The position numbers and the translations under genes were made by a program. A DNA stretch of 64,000 nucleotides from Adiantum capillus-veneris (taxonomy: Eukaryota > Streptophyta > Polypodiopsida > Polypodiales > Pteridaceae), in NCBI GenBank assembly GCA_014529385.2, contig CM043942.1:24392469-24456468 (forward strand), given 5' to 3'. Below the pieces are notes generated by a model, which ran no database searches, was not told where the DNA came from, and saw only the letters and a list, made by a program, of their open reading frames with translations. This document shows positions 23,761 through 34,013 of this stretch, piece after piece (within the stretch, counting starts at the first letter, position 1; every line of letters begins with the position of its first letter).

Positions 23761-24117
23761 ATGTGATACTACGGACCTTTCCAGATTACTGACAAGATAA
23801 ATGATGTCTCCTTCCGATTGGACCTGCCAGATACTTGGAGGATTCATAATGCATTGCATGTGAGTCTCTTGAACCCTGTTAAGGGTGATGTGCCTGACGA
23901 TGGGGAGCCTGATGAGCAACCCGAAGTGGAAGAAAACGAGGAGATCCTTGTTCCTGAACAGATTTTGGCACATAATGATACGAAGAAAGGTAAAGTCCGA
24001 AGGCGGTTCTTGGTTAAGTTCAAGAACTTTCCTGCATTTGATGCGAAGTGGATGGAGGAGGAGGACCTAGCAGATACTCCTCGGATTGTGAAACTTTACC
24101 TCGATGTTTTGGTTTAG
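23761..24117 (+). pseudogene. Chr copy 2 integrase C-terminus with chromodomain-like tail
   Basis: Begins with YYGPFQITDKI, then WRIHNALHVSLLNP (the GPY/F-type module of Ty3 integrases). It ends with PEQILAHNDTKK and RRRFLVKFKNFPAFDAKWMEE, which fits a chromodomain: a V/I-L-x-x-R-like start, the Y/F-L-V-K-W/F strand and the W-x-x-x-x-x-L helix. This places the element among chromoviruses. Frame open 23818-24117. Confidence 0.85.
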
Positions 24118-24710
24118 CATAGTCTACTCCAAACGGAACCCAGAAACTCAGCTTGGCCGAAGATCTGGTGCAGTGGGATGCACAAGAGGGGAGTCGCTCC
24201 ACTCCTTTGTCAACAGATGCCTCGATTTTGATACTAAAGTCACTGATGTCTCTTTGAGCTTCAGGGATACTGAGAGCTGACAGTATTCTGCTGGATGACT
24301 TTATGAAATGGAATTCCTGATTATGATACTGATTTGTTCTTGACTTCTTGTGAGTACAGGAACTGATAGACGAAATGACTGCAGCATTTTGGTCTGATTG
24401 ATCTCGAATAGACATGGTTGCAATAGGGGTTAGTCAATCGGACATCGTTGAGGTCCCGATTGGACCTAGATGTGATTGCTAGCTACATTGCCGATAAATC
24501 ATGGTCTAAGATCCGAATGAATGTTGAATGTCATGTGATGTCCTGTGATGTCTGGTGATGTCCTGTGATGTCGTGTGATGTGACTGTCGATTTTGTACAT
24601 GTGCTAGATGTGTGTTCCTAGTACGTAGGTACTAACAGTCAGTGTCTGCTAAGACGGTTTATGGCTTTTGTCGGTTTTGCAGGCGTAATCGCGGTCGATT
24701 ACAATGCTTT
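24118..24710 (+). other. Chr copy 2 3' untranslated interior
   Basis: No coding potential. It contains a short tandem array of TGATGTCCTG-like units at about 24530-24590 (five units). Confidence 0.7.
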
Positions 24711-24723
24711 CAAGAGGGGGGTA
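24711..24723 (+). other. Polypurine tract, Chr copy 2
   Basis: AAGAGGGGGGTA directly before the 3' LTR; primes plus-strand synthesis. Confidence 0.85.
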
Positions 24724-25283
24724 TGTCACAAAGTGATGACGTGGCGGACAACAGAAACCCTAATTTCTGTCAGAAACCCTAAAATTCCTGCAAACCCTAA
24801 TTTTTGCCAAAAACCCTAAATTCCGGAAATCGCGGAGGCGGATTATTATTATTTATTTATTTTTTTTTTTAAATTTGGAAAATGATGAGCGACGCGAATT
24901 TTGCTTTTGCTTTTTTTTATTAAAAAAAAAAGAGAAAAGACTCTCTAAGAGAGAGAGAGAACTGATGCTTTTGATTTTAAAAGCTTTTGGGGCTCTGCTT
25001 TTGGGCATCCCTTGTAACCTTTAAATTAGTGGTGAGGGCCTCACTTCTCAGAGCATCTGGACGCAGAGTCTGAGAGTGAAACCCTAACCGCTCTCTTGTA
25101 CTTTGATGATTGATTAATACAAAAAGAAATACCGAAAGGGGCGCCAGTCTTTGGGGCCAATATCTCTAGGCACGGAACTCCGCCGGGCCAGTGCAAATCT
25201 ATTGTGATCTGTGAATTGTTTTGAAGTGGTTATTTGGTGCTGTCGCGGTTGATTCTTGACTTGGAGTGTCCAAGTTTGTTACA
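24724..25283 (+). repeat. Chr copy 2 3' LTR
   Basis: Same ends and order as the 5' LTR; the visible differences are mostly in the A/T-run segment near 24841-24930. Followed by CTAGA, the target duplication. Confidence 0.95.
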
Positions 25284-25455
25284 CTAGAGGAGGGACATGA
25301 ACCGGTAAGGTAAGTATTGAATTTTGTTTATTTAATTGTATAGTTCTCTTTTGAGAAATAACCAGCTCAACTCACCATTGAGTAAGATTTGGAAATTTTC
25401 CGGTTTCTCCCCGCGCAGTTCAGTTGGACCTCTACAATTGAGGACAACTGTTTAT

Positions 25456-25467
25456 AAGTGAGAGGGA
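25456..25467 (+). other. Polypurine tract, Lg
   Basis: AAGTGAGAGGGA directly before the 3' LTR start TGTTGC. Confidence 0.8.
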
Positions 25468-27853
25468 TGTTGCTAAATTGGCTTTATCTTACAGAAAAAT
25501 AATTCTAAATGAATTATTGGAATTTTAAGTGAGAGGGTTTTTCTCACTGGAGACATCCGAGTACAGAGTATTCCTAGTGTGTCATTCAAAGTAATGACGG
25601 GAGCACTGAGAACGGAAATATCTGTAAGGCCACCAGGAATGGGTACTTCTGATGCGTCACATCGGATGGGTGACAAGGAGCATCGGGAAGAAGTATCTGA
25701 CCATCCGGGAACGGACATCTTTGATGCGTCATAGGATGGGTGACAGAGCATCGCGAAGGAGATTGTACCGTAAGTTCGGTAGGAAAGGACTAGGTGATGG
25801 GTATTCTTGATGCGTCACAAGGTGGGTGACGGGTACATCGGAAAGGGAATATCCATAGTCGGGAGGAAATTCCGAACTGTGTTAGAATTGTGCACAAGGA
25901 AAAGCAAGCACTTGAATGAAGATGGGTTCAGAGGAAACTTTGAGGAAAGCCAGATGCTTTCTGAGAAAGCGGGATTGCTTTACGGGAAAGCAGATGCTTT
26001 CCTGCGAGGAAGTCTATGTCTGCATTGCAACTGTGCCTGTGATTGCATCCAGGGACGCCTGGGAAGTGCTGTGAAAGCATTGCTTTTAACTTAAAAGGTT
26101 TTATTGAGTTTTTGGGCAGGTTCAGACTATTTTTAAAATACGTCGGCCGCCATCTGATAAATAAGGCAACAGATCAGCCAGCGTTTTCTCTTTCTCATTT
26201 TCAAGCAGAACATCGGAAAAAAAAAATTAAAAAAAAATTGAAAAAAAAAAAAAAAAAAACGGCCGCGATCTCTACGCGAGCAGCTATTCGTGCCCATGGC
26301 TAGGAGCTATAAAAGCATCACATGCCCTCACTCAAAGGGGAGGACCAATCTTTGCAAGGAGGAGATGCTGCTGCAGATTTCAGCCGTAAAGAAGACGTTG
26401 CCGGTGATGCCCATGGCTGCCCCAAGTGTACCAGATGTCGCCAAGACCCAGTGTGCGAGTTCCCTCGCGAAGAAGTGCCTACGAAGCATGTTTCCATCGC
26501 GACAAGTTGCTGTTTTTCTCTGTTTTCAGCCCATAAACGTCGTAGACGGGGCTGATTTACGAGAAGGAACCCGAGAACACACCTCTTTTGTGTGTAGGAT
26601 TGGAAGAGAGGATTTTCTATGTAGAAATCTCTTCCAGGGAATTGCTTTTCGAGAACCGAGTTGCATTTCGAGCGTCGAGACTTTGAAGGTAACGATTTTC
26701 ATGTTATGAACTCTGAGTATTTGTTTGCAAGTGTACTTCCTCTTAGCGAGGGAGTAGGAGCAGAGGAAGGCATGAGCCTCTGCAGGAGAAAAGCGCTCTG
26801 AGGAACTAGAGCCAGATCAGCCCAAGGGCTTCGTACCCGAGTTTAGGAAGTAGCTCCACGGATCGGAGAGAGGTAGTCTCTCAGGTTGTGATCCGGAAGT
26901 TGGGATTCCCAAGTAAGGACTTCATGTCCGAAAAAGCAGAGTTGTTCTGCGGGAAGAGGACTCTGGAAACAGAGTTGGAAAAGAGAGTTGCAGGGATGTC
27001 ATGCCTTGAGTCTGGAAGGTGAGTTCCAGAGGCGAGAACCTTGGTTCTCAAAGATTTGGAATAAGGAACAGAAGTTCCTTGGAATAGGGTTTTGCCCTAG
27101 GAATCGGAAGCCGAGGCTTTCGGGAACCATCAAGTCTTATTCTAGAACGAACGTGGTAATACGTTCGGTTCAAGTGCTTGTATAGACTTCTCCTCAGTAA
27201 TAAAGATACTATTACAGGGGGGGGACCAGCCCATCTTCTGGTCCCCAATACTGTGTCGATCTTCTCACTCTATCTCTCTCTTTTTTTTTTTTTTTTTTCT
27301 TTTGGAAAAATCAGGGCTATATATTACTGAGTACAATATAATCCCCAGCGGATGCCAAAATAGCCTATCACGTGGGGTGTACAATCTGAATGGAAGGGTG
27401 AGAGCCACTATAGTGACAACTCGACTAGAACAATCTCATGGTGGTCTGTGTGATGAGTGAAGGAGAAACCACTGAGGGGGGGCATAATGCCATGTAATCT
27501 GGCCACCTGGAAGTGTGAAGAAGAGTGGTGATCTGGCCCAACGCCGAAGGAAGGCAAATCGACGAGCCTCGGCTGCTCTAGAGGTACCTGAGGAAGAATC
27601 CCACTGCCAAATGAGGGTGTGAATGATGTCCAGCCAAATGGCCGTGAGGGTATCCTGAAGGAGCTGTGGTGTTGCACTGAGAATGTGAAGACAATGAGCT
27701 CTCCAAATATTCCATAGTGTAATGCTAGTGATGACTGAAAAAACTTCATCACTCTATCTATTTCTCTCTATATCCTCTGGCTTCATATTAAGTGATAAAT
27801 TTTATTTATCCGAGTATATTTTATATTGCTATGCGCTCCCGTTTGTGACAACA
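25468..27853 (+). repeat. Lg 3' LTR, with LINE fragment inside
   Basis: Colinear with 13820-15733 except for a LINE-2-family insertion within its CT/CTAT microsatellite (about 27281-27748). TATA box at 26308-26315. Ends GTTTGTGACA and is followed by ACATC, the Lg target duplication. Confidence 0.93.
27281..27753 (-). mobile_element. 5'-truncated LINE-2-family copy
   Basis: The 455 bases at 27299-27753 match the last 450 bases of LINE-2 (8725-9178) on the same strand. An A tail of 18 bases (T run 27281-27298) precedes them. TCACTCTATCT occurs on both sides (27265-27275 and 27749-27759), a probable 11-bp target duplication. The target is the CT-rich microsatellite of the Lg LTR. Confidence 0.88.
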
Positions 27854-29152
27854 TCTCAGCCCGATGAGTGCCCCAGGAAATAGGACAAGAGCTGAGAAAA
27901 CTGCGTGAGACGTAGGTATGAGCTGCTGAGGGAGGGGGAGGACCAGAAGGCGGAGGGGGGAGAGTAAGGGCGAGAGGAAGAGGAGGAGAAGGGAGAGGTA
28001 GTAGCGGTGAATGATCCATCTGCATGGGAACAGGGACCTTGGAAAGAGGGGAAGGAGCGGACGGGGGAACTGCAGGTGAAGGAGGAGCTGGTAGCAAAGG
28101 CAAGTGATCCTGTCGCGAAGAAGAAGAATGGCGAGGAGATGCAGGGGGTAAAGGGGTGGTGGAAACTTGCGAGGGAGCAGGAGAGGTAACAGTGGGAGCT
28201 GGCTGCGTTGTTGGTTGCTGACGAGGACGGAAGGAATGATTACGACCCACTGTCTGCCATGCTACCTCAGTGGGAGCTGAAGCTGAGAGGAACATGGAGG
28301 ACAGGAGCCTGTAGGCTGTTGAGGTGCCTGAGTAGTAGATGGGAAAGAAGGAGGAACCGGCTGTTGACACTGACCACTTGGCTGAGCATGACTGCCGCGG
28401 GCTGGCTGTTGTTGCCGCCGGTGTCGTGGCAGGGTGGGGCAATCTCGCGCCAAGTGTCCCATCTCGTGACAACGTAAGCACTGTCCTGGGCGGCCAGTGA
28501 CTACCATACGGAGAGAGTAATCTCGATCACGCACAGCCACAGTAACTCTATCTGGTAATGAAGTATCCCCAAACACCAAGACCTGAATGCGAGGTGGGCC
28601 AGATGAGAAGATACAGGATCCTGGAACTACCGTGCCAAAATGAGCAGCAATCATCTGGAGGAGATGATCATCGATAAAATGGAGAGGCATATCTAGAAAG
28701 GAGAGCGTCAGAGGGAATCTCGGAATAAGGTGTCGACTGTCAAACTCCTCAGTGGAAAACTCAGGATACCACCTCGTCAAGTATATCATCCTGCGATCAG
28801 AGAGTATCGGAGAGCGAGCCAGGAGAGCTGAGGCGGTGGCGGGATCTGAAAGACGTACCATGAATATGCCTCTGCCAAGGAGTGTAAGCTCCGAGATCCG
28901 TCCCTGAGTAGTGCCCAATGCAGTCTGACACCAATCAGGAATAGAAGATCGGGGTGGAGACTGTCCAATCATCCGGCCAACTAAGGCATGCTGAGCTAAG
29001 TGTTGTACTTTGGAGTCAATGCGTGTCAATAGGTCGCCAGTGCAATCCACGCGACAGGCAAGTGGTGATGGAGCGCCATGAGGAGCACTCGAGACCGGCA
29101 AAGCCTCCATGAAGAATGGGCGAGACTGGCAAATGATAAAAGCAGGACCCAA
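27854..29152 (-). pseudogene. LINE-2 ORF1, 5' part
   Basis: Starts at an ATG at 29152 (MGPAFIICQS). The first 240 codons contain an RNA-binding-like fold resembling the DUF4283-type N-terminus of plant LINE ORF1 proteins (FMVRLSDPATASALL, then FPLTLSFLDMPLHFIDD). A CCHC zinc knuckle follows near 28440-28481 (CLRCHEMGHLARDC). A Gln/Pro-rich stretch comes next, and a frame change between 28260 and 28480 moves the reading to a second Pro-rich frame that runs into the Lg junction. It would package LINE RNA. Confidence 0.82.
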
Positions 29153-29163
29153 AGTGAAGCGTG

Positions 29164-29165
<2 letters not shown>
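27854..29165 (-). mobile_element. LINE-2, upstream part (5' end to mid ORF1)
   Basis: The remainder of LINE-2 on the far side of Lg. It starts after a (CT)n tract at 29166-29237 and includes the ORF1 start. ORF1 continues in frame to 13819 once Lg and one ACATC are removed. Confidence 0.9.

Positions 29166-29237
<72 letters not shown>
29166..29237. repeat. (CT)n tract between LINE-2 and LINE-3
   Basis: About 36 CT units. LINE-2's 5' end lies on its left and LINE-3's 3' end on its right, both on the minus strand. Confidence 0.97.
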
Positions 29238-29241
<4 letters not shown>

Positions 29242-30080
29242 AAGAAAAAATATCCTTCCATTAGTGGAGAAAACTTCCCAATGGGCTACAGTATGCCGCT
29301 ACTAGAGAGGGCCACATCAAAAGGTGAGAGGAGACTCTCCTAATGAAAAGGCAAGATATGTACAATGACAGCTAAATCAAGATATTGGAGGAGAAAACAG
29401 CCACACTAGTGGACGGTACTGCCATCTAGACGCCCCATGAACCATGGTGAAGAAGGGCTTTGGTCGCCAAAGTCGAAGGAAGGCCTCGTGGTGCTCCTGA
29501 ATGCGGTCATAGCTACCTTGAAGTCTCTCAAATAACACACTCTATCACTGCTCCACTCTTGAGGTACAAGCTTTGTGGTGGGTTGGAGCGTAGGCCAGCC
29601 AACCTGTGCAACAATCATCCAACTAACTAATGCCATCTCAAAACGTAGTGTTTGCCGCGTGAGACTAGACCAGGTTGTAGCACCCCAAGTATAGTGACTA
29701 GCTATCAAAAGTGCAGGCATCGGCTGAAGAATCTGAAGCCAAAGTTGTTGTGCCATGGGGCAATCCCATAGGTAGTGGCGTTGTGTTTCAAGTGGATGGT
29801 CACAAACTGTACATCTCGCGGAGTGACCACTGTGCACCAACCAACTCCCCATGTCCACAAATCTGCCAAGAACTCTCCTCCTCCCAAAGGACCGCTGCAG
29901 CAAGACAAGCCTCTCTCTGTGTTGTCATAGTCGTATTGTGTACTTGAAAGAGGGGGTCCCCGGATGATCGGCTAGAGTAAAGGATCCCGCCAAAACGACT
30001 CCCTCGGGTCCTACTACACTCGCACCAAAGGACAGCACTCCCCAGCCCATAACCACCAGTGTCCTGACACAGAGAGCTGA
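29238..30080 (-). mobile_element. LINE-3, 3' part
   Basis: A third LINE on the minus strand, cut at 30080 by the Pal array. Its other side appears to be at 52754 onward, where the phrase SSLCQDTGG and the DNA CCACCAGTGTCCTGACA recur. It belongs to the same broad type as LINE-2 (zinc-binding C-terminal region, (GA)n at the 3' end), but its sequence is clearly different. Confidence 0.8.
29406..29903 (-). pseudogene. LINE-3 C-terminal zinc-binding region
   Basis: Open frame of 165 codons with CTVCDHPLETQRHYLWDCP, the zf-RVT type pattern, followed by PMAQQLWLQIL. It corresponds in position to 8860-9594 of LINE-2. Upstream (29904-30080) the reading continues in another frame, so the copy is broken. 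Confidence 0.78.
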
Positions 30081-30755
30081 TGTCACGTGACACATCCAAC
30101 CCTATGTGTCCATGGACAAGCTACAGCTTGACCAGGGTTCAGTTCAGCCACGCCAGTCTAGAATAGGAAGTGATCTGGCACTTTTGTGTCTGTTCGCAGA
30201 CCGTGCATGTCCATACACTTAGAGTAGATGCATATCCTCCGGTTGCACACATCATTACCATCAGAATCCATCAGGAGCAGTTTCCAGTGCATTAAACCTA
30301 TTTTTCCTATTTTTGACATTTTTCACTTATTTATTAAGTGACTTTTGTTGGGAACTAGGTAGGGCAATTTTGCTAATGAAATATATAAGCAGACCAGAGC
30401 TACCACTATTTGGTAGAAGAAGAAGGAGAGCAACAGGCACCCAATGCAGCAGGCCCTCTGGAGAACTTCTCAGCAAGAACAACCCCCCATAGCCTGGTGT
30501 TTTCAGCAACCAACTCCAGCGTTTTTCGGCCCTTGCACTTGGCAATTCTGCAGCAGCGATTACAGCCCTATTCAGCGTTTATGTGCAGCTATCCTCTGCG
30601 TTTTTGAACAGCCCTATTCAGCGTTTATGGACAGCTAACCTCAGCGTTTTTGAACAGCCATACTTAGCGATTCCACAGCAGAATTTCAGCCAGCAATACA
30701 GCGTTTTTTGCAGCAGAAAATCAGCGACAAAACCGCATCAAAAACAGCGTTTTCT
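30081..30755 (+). repeat. Pal LTR a1 (5' part only)
   Basis: Starts TGTCACGTGACACATCC and follows LTR 51679-52753 closely until the AAAACAGCGTTTTCT motif at 30740-30755. There it breaks off into the inverted gag segment. The hairpin region and the LTR end are missing. Confidence 0.9.
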
Positions 30756-32345
30756 GTCAACAACAAGAGAGGGACTAATCACATCATGCATACTACCTGG
30801 GTCAAACAATATGACAAAACGCTTCCCCGTCATATGACCATAACATTTAATGAGAGACTCATCAATGGGAGGGTCATGAGAAACTTGGGACACACTCGTG
30901 TTGTCATTTATTGCATTGACAGAGGAAGTGGGTTCTGTGGATTCTTTAAATTCATTAGAGTCAAGCTTAGGACATGTTCTTTTTATGTGACCCTTAATGT
31001 GACAATGAAAACAACGGCCTTCCTTAGAATAAGTGCTTTGCTCTTCCGACGTGATGTATCCTCCTAAAATTCCTTGTGCTACCTTTGCATTTGGAGTAAG
31101 CTTAGGTTTAGCAATTGTGTTAGCTTTACTCTTAGGTTCACTTTGAGAGTTCTTTTCTGAGAGACTATTGGAAGATTGGTTAGAAGAGTTACCGTTCTTA
31201 CCAGTCTTACCGTTCTTACCGTTTTGAGGGTTCTGAGAGGTCTGAAGGTACTTGTCGAAGTCTTGTTTTCCTTAGGCTTTCCCTTGTTGTGCTTCATCTC
31301 CTGTGCAAGAGCAATCGCTACCGCCTTGTTGAGATCGATCAAATCGAGCACCTCGACATCATACTTGATATACTCGTCCAATCCATAAAGGAATGCCTCC
31401 TTGCGCTCCGCATCCGATTTGCGTAATTGAGTGCCGAGCTGCAAAACACGATTAGAGAAAGACATAACTGGCATACCATTTTGCTTGAGACCGCGCCAAT
31501 CGTCCTTCAATCGTGCAAGATACTGAGGTGGCATAAACCGCGCCTTGAGCTTGTCTTGGAAATCGGCCCAATTAAAGGAAAGAGGCGGGAATTCGTCGGC
31601 TTCCTCTAGGTGCGCGGCTAATGGTGCCTCTTGCCATGCGTGGTACCAATTGATGGCATCACCGGTAAGGTACATAGCTACCGTCAAAACTTTGCTATTT
31701 CCTGTCTTCTTAGTTGTCGCAAAATAAGCATTAAATTGATGCAACCAAGAATGAATAACAGTAGCATCCATCTTACCATCATACTTACTGAACTAAATCT
31801 TCTCTGTGTTGACAGGGTTGTTGGAGTTCGAATCTCGGCTTGCGCCACTTGATGAACTACCAACATCTTTGGTTGGCTCGGACTTCGAGGCGAGGACCTG
31901 TCGAACCAATTCTTGCATGCGTAGTTCTCTATGTGCCTCACGATAGGCCTCCAAGGCCACTCGTCTTTCTTCGGCCACCAAGCGCGCGGCATCGCGCTCA
32001 CGCTCCAAAGCTGCCTTTCTTTCTGCTTTTCTTTCTTTTCGTTCCTTGTCCGCCAAGCGCGCTCCTTGTCCGCCAAGCGCGCTTGTTCACGCTCGCGAAT
32101 CATCCGTTCCTCGGAGGCTGCCTGTCGTTCTTGGCGCTCACTCTCCAAGGTAATGCGTTGCGCTTCTTGTTGAGCCATCGCAACACGATTCGCTTCTTGT
32201 TGTTGTGCCATCATGTCTATCATCGTCTTGACCAAAGCCTCTATAGGATTTGGTACAATCCCTCGCGTAGATGGCGAAGGGGGAGGGTCAGGAAAACCTC
32301 CATGATGAGGAAATTCTTCTTCACTACTTTCATGCCCATCACCTC
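30756..32345 (-). pseudogene. Inverted gag with zinc knuckle and protease start
   Basis: Reads on the minus strand. It opens at 32345 inside a gag N-terminus (GDGHESSEEEF, then GGFPDPPPSPST) and continues with a long Gln/Glu/Arg/Ala coiled coil, broken by a 20-bp tandem duplication at 32044-32083. The Ty3 capsid domain is open at 31771-31079 (WLHQFNAYFATT, GDAINWYHAWQE, RLKDDWRGLKQNGMPVMSF). After a frame change come the zinc knuckle CFHCHIKGHIKRTC near 30972-31013 and a protease start with ILFDPGSMHDVIS near 30765-30810. It ends abruptly at 30756. Its N-terminus resembles that of the Pal ORF, so it is likely part of an autonomous relative. Confidence 0.85.
32044..32083. repeat. 20-bp tandem duplication in the inverted gag
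   Basis: CCTTGTCCGCCAAGCGCGCT occurs twice in a row; it shifts the gag coiled-coil frame. Confidence 0.9.
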
Positions 32346-32671
32346 TGTCACGTGACACATCCAACCCTATGTGTCCGTGGACAAGCTACAGCATCATCAG
32401 GGTTCAATCAGTCAAGTCAGTCTAGATTAGAAGTGATCTGGCACTTTTGTGAGTCTATTCGTAGACTGTGCATGCCCGGTCACTTAGCATAGAGGCATAT
32501 CCTCTCGTTACACACAGCATGATCATCAGTATTCCCTTCAGAATCCATCAGATTCAGTCAGGTGAATTTTCCAGTGCATTTAGCCTATTTTCCCTATTTT
32601 TCGTATTTTTCACTTATTATTTTTAAGTGACTTCCCAACAAAAGTAGGTAGGGCAATTTTGCTAAGTTTGT

Positions 32672-32679
32672 ATATAAGC
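32672..32679 (+). promoter_or_regulatory. TATA box of Pal LTR A1
   Basis: TATATAAG followed by CAAAC. The same box is found in the other complete Pal LTRs, for example 36191, 39381, 43774, 56871, 59892 and 63397, about 320-330 bp from the LTR start (later in A2 because of its insertion). It would give an R-U5 leader of about 850 nt. Confidence 0.75.
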
Positions 32680-33299
32680 AAACCCAAGTTAGCACTTTCT
32701 GGCAGAAGAGGCAACAGGAGCTCCCGCTCAACAGGCACCTTCTCAGCAAGAACCCATCAGAACCTTGGCGTTTTGGTGTTCCCTCATCGCCCACAACCTC
32801 AGCACTCTAGCGTTTTCTGTTCCCAGTAGTTTCCCACCGCATCAAGCACCAAGCCTTGGCGTTTCTAGTTTTCCCAAGATCGCCACAGTACCAGATCATT
32901 AGCGATTGCATCAACATGCACTAACGCCAGCAGCAGACCCTCAAGGATCAGCATTTTTCATTAACGCTCAGCAGTCAGCCTGCGTTTTTGGTTTTCAGCC
33001 TTAGCGACAGCAGATCCGCAGCGTTTTTCAACAGTCTCCATAGCAGCAGATTCATCCCTAGTTGGATGCAAAAGAACCCCCATTTTCAGCCATAAAAACG
33101 CAACCAAAACAGTCATTTTCAGCCATCGAAAACAGTCCCAGATTTTCAGCCATAGCGTTTTTATGGACAGCAATTATAAGACCACAGATTTCAGCCCTAA
33201 AGTCGTCGTCGTCATCCCCGTCGTCGTCACCGGCATAGTCCCAAGTTGCATCAGTTTCCATGCATCATCATTGTACCACTTTGTGCAATCATAAGTAGA

Positions 33300-33321
33300 C
33301 CACTCTCGCCGACGAGAGTGG
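33300..33321 (+). other. Conserved hairpin in the Pal leader
   Basis: CCACTCTCG, loop CCGA, CGAGAGTGG: a perfect 9-bp stem. The same stem is present in A2 (36820-36841) and in LTR 59567-60713 (60468-60489, loop CCAA). B1 and B2 keep a shorter CTCTC/GAGAG stem. It lies in the transcribed leader, upstream of the primer site. Confidence 0.75.
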
Positions 33322-33552
33322 GGCCTTTGGAGGAGGGTTTTACAACATCTCTGGTGTCGTATCTCTCTTCTCTCTTTCTCTCAGTCTCATACACTTGCAC
33401 GCACAGTGTCCATTCACTTTTTTTGTGATCATAGCACTTTCCATTAAGAACGGAAGGCTCTCCCTTCCATAAGGACTAAAAGGAACCTTGAGCACAGTTC
33501 GGAGCACTCATCTTGAGCTAAGCGCAAACAATCATTCCGTTGCACCTAACAT

Positions 33553-33564
33553 TGGTATCAGAGC
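33553..33564 (+). other. Primer binding site, Pal internal b
   Basis: TGGTATCAGAGC, one base after LTR A1. Confidence 0.95.
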
Positions 33565-34013
33565 TTTGGCAGTGTTCTGTATCACTCAAGAAAAGAACCA
33601 CAAGAACCACAAGAATTTTTTTTCCTTGTTGAGGTCGCACGAACCCAAGTTCGCTTGGGCGTGTCGATTCCTAATCGTGTTTTGTTGAAGAGTGACAGGA
33701 ATCCCAAGAAAGAAGGGCTTTTCCAGCCTCCCCTTGTGTCTTTTTTCACTCATTGAGAGCGGACCGTGCAGATAGTGGCCGGCCAATCGACATGAGGTGG
33801 GAAAAAGCAACCTTGGTGTGAGCGCAAGGCCGCCAAGGGGTGCGCCCGTAGAAAAGAGTAGAACTCGGGTGAAGAGAAGATCCTTCTCCAACGCGATTTG
33901 CAAGCAACAGAAAACCTCAAGAATCTCAAGAACCTCAAGACCCTCAAGAACCCAAGTTCCTCGTGAACTTAAGAACCCAAGACCACAAGAACCCAAGAAC
34001 CCACGACTTCAGA

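Larger units (their letters stand above)
18560..25283 (+). mobile_element. Chr copy 2: Ty3/gypsy chromovirus, near full length
   Basis: Both LTRs (18560-19119 and 24724-25283, 560 bp each), primer site, gag, protease, RT, RNase H, integrase, chromodomain-like tail and polypurine tract in the normal Ty3/gypsy order. It is flanked by the perfect 5-bp target duplication CTAGA (18555-18559 and 25284-25288) inside the Lg interior. The two LTRs look almost identical apart from length changes in A/T runs, so it is the youngest layer here. A gag duplication, stops and an integrase deletion make it non-functional. Confidence 0.96.
13820..27853 (+). mobile_element. Lg: LTR retrotransposon with 1.9-kb LTRs, nested in LINE-2
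   Basis: A complete LTR element: 5' LTR 13820-15733, primer site 15735-15746, interior, polypurine tract 25456-25467, 3' LTR 25468-27853. It is flanked by the 5-bp target duplication ACATC (13815-13819 and 27854-27858). Without the nested Chr copy 2 and the LINE fragment it would be about 6.8 kb. The LTRs differ by about 9 changes over their first 340 bp, so the insertion is fairly young. The interior (about 3 kb) has only a broken gag remnant and no pol, so it must have moved with borrowed enzymes. Confidence 0.92.
32346..33551 (+). repeat. Pal LTR A1
   Basis: Full LTR, TGTCACGTGACA to CACCTAACA, 1206 bp. Parts in order: terminal palindrome, promoter part with TATATAAG at 32672-32679, a long leader rich in AGCGTTTT and TTTTCAGC motifs, a GTC/GTCGTC trinucleotide stretch near 33190-33230, hairpin 33300-33321, a CT-rich stretch, and a GGAAGG...CCTTCC hairpin near the end. 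The left flank at 32341-32345 (ACCTC) has no matching partner. Confidence 0.93.
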
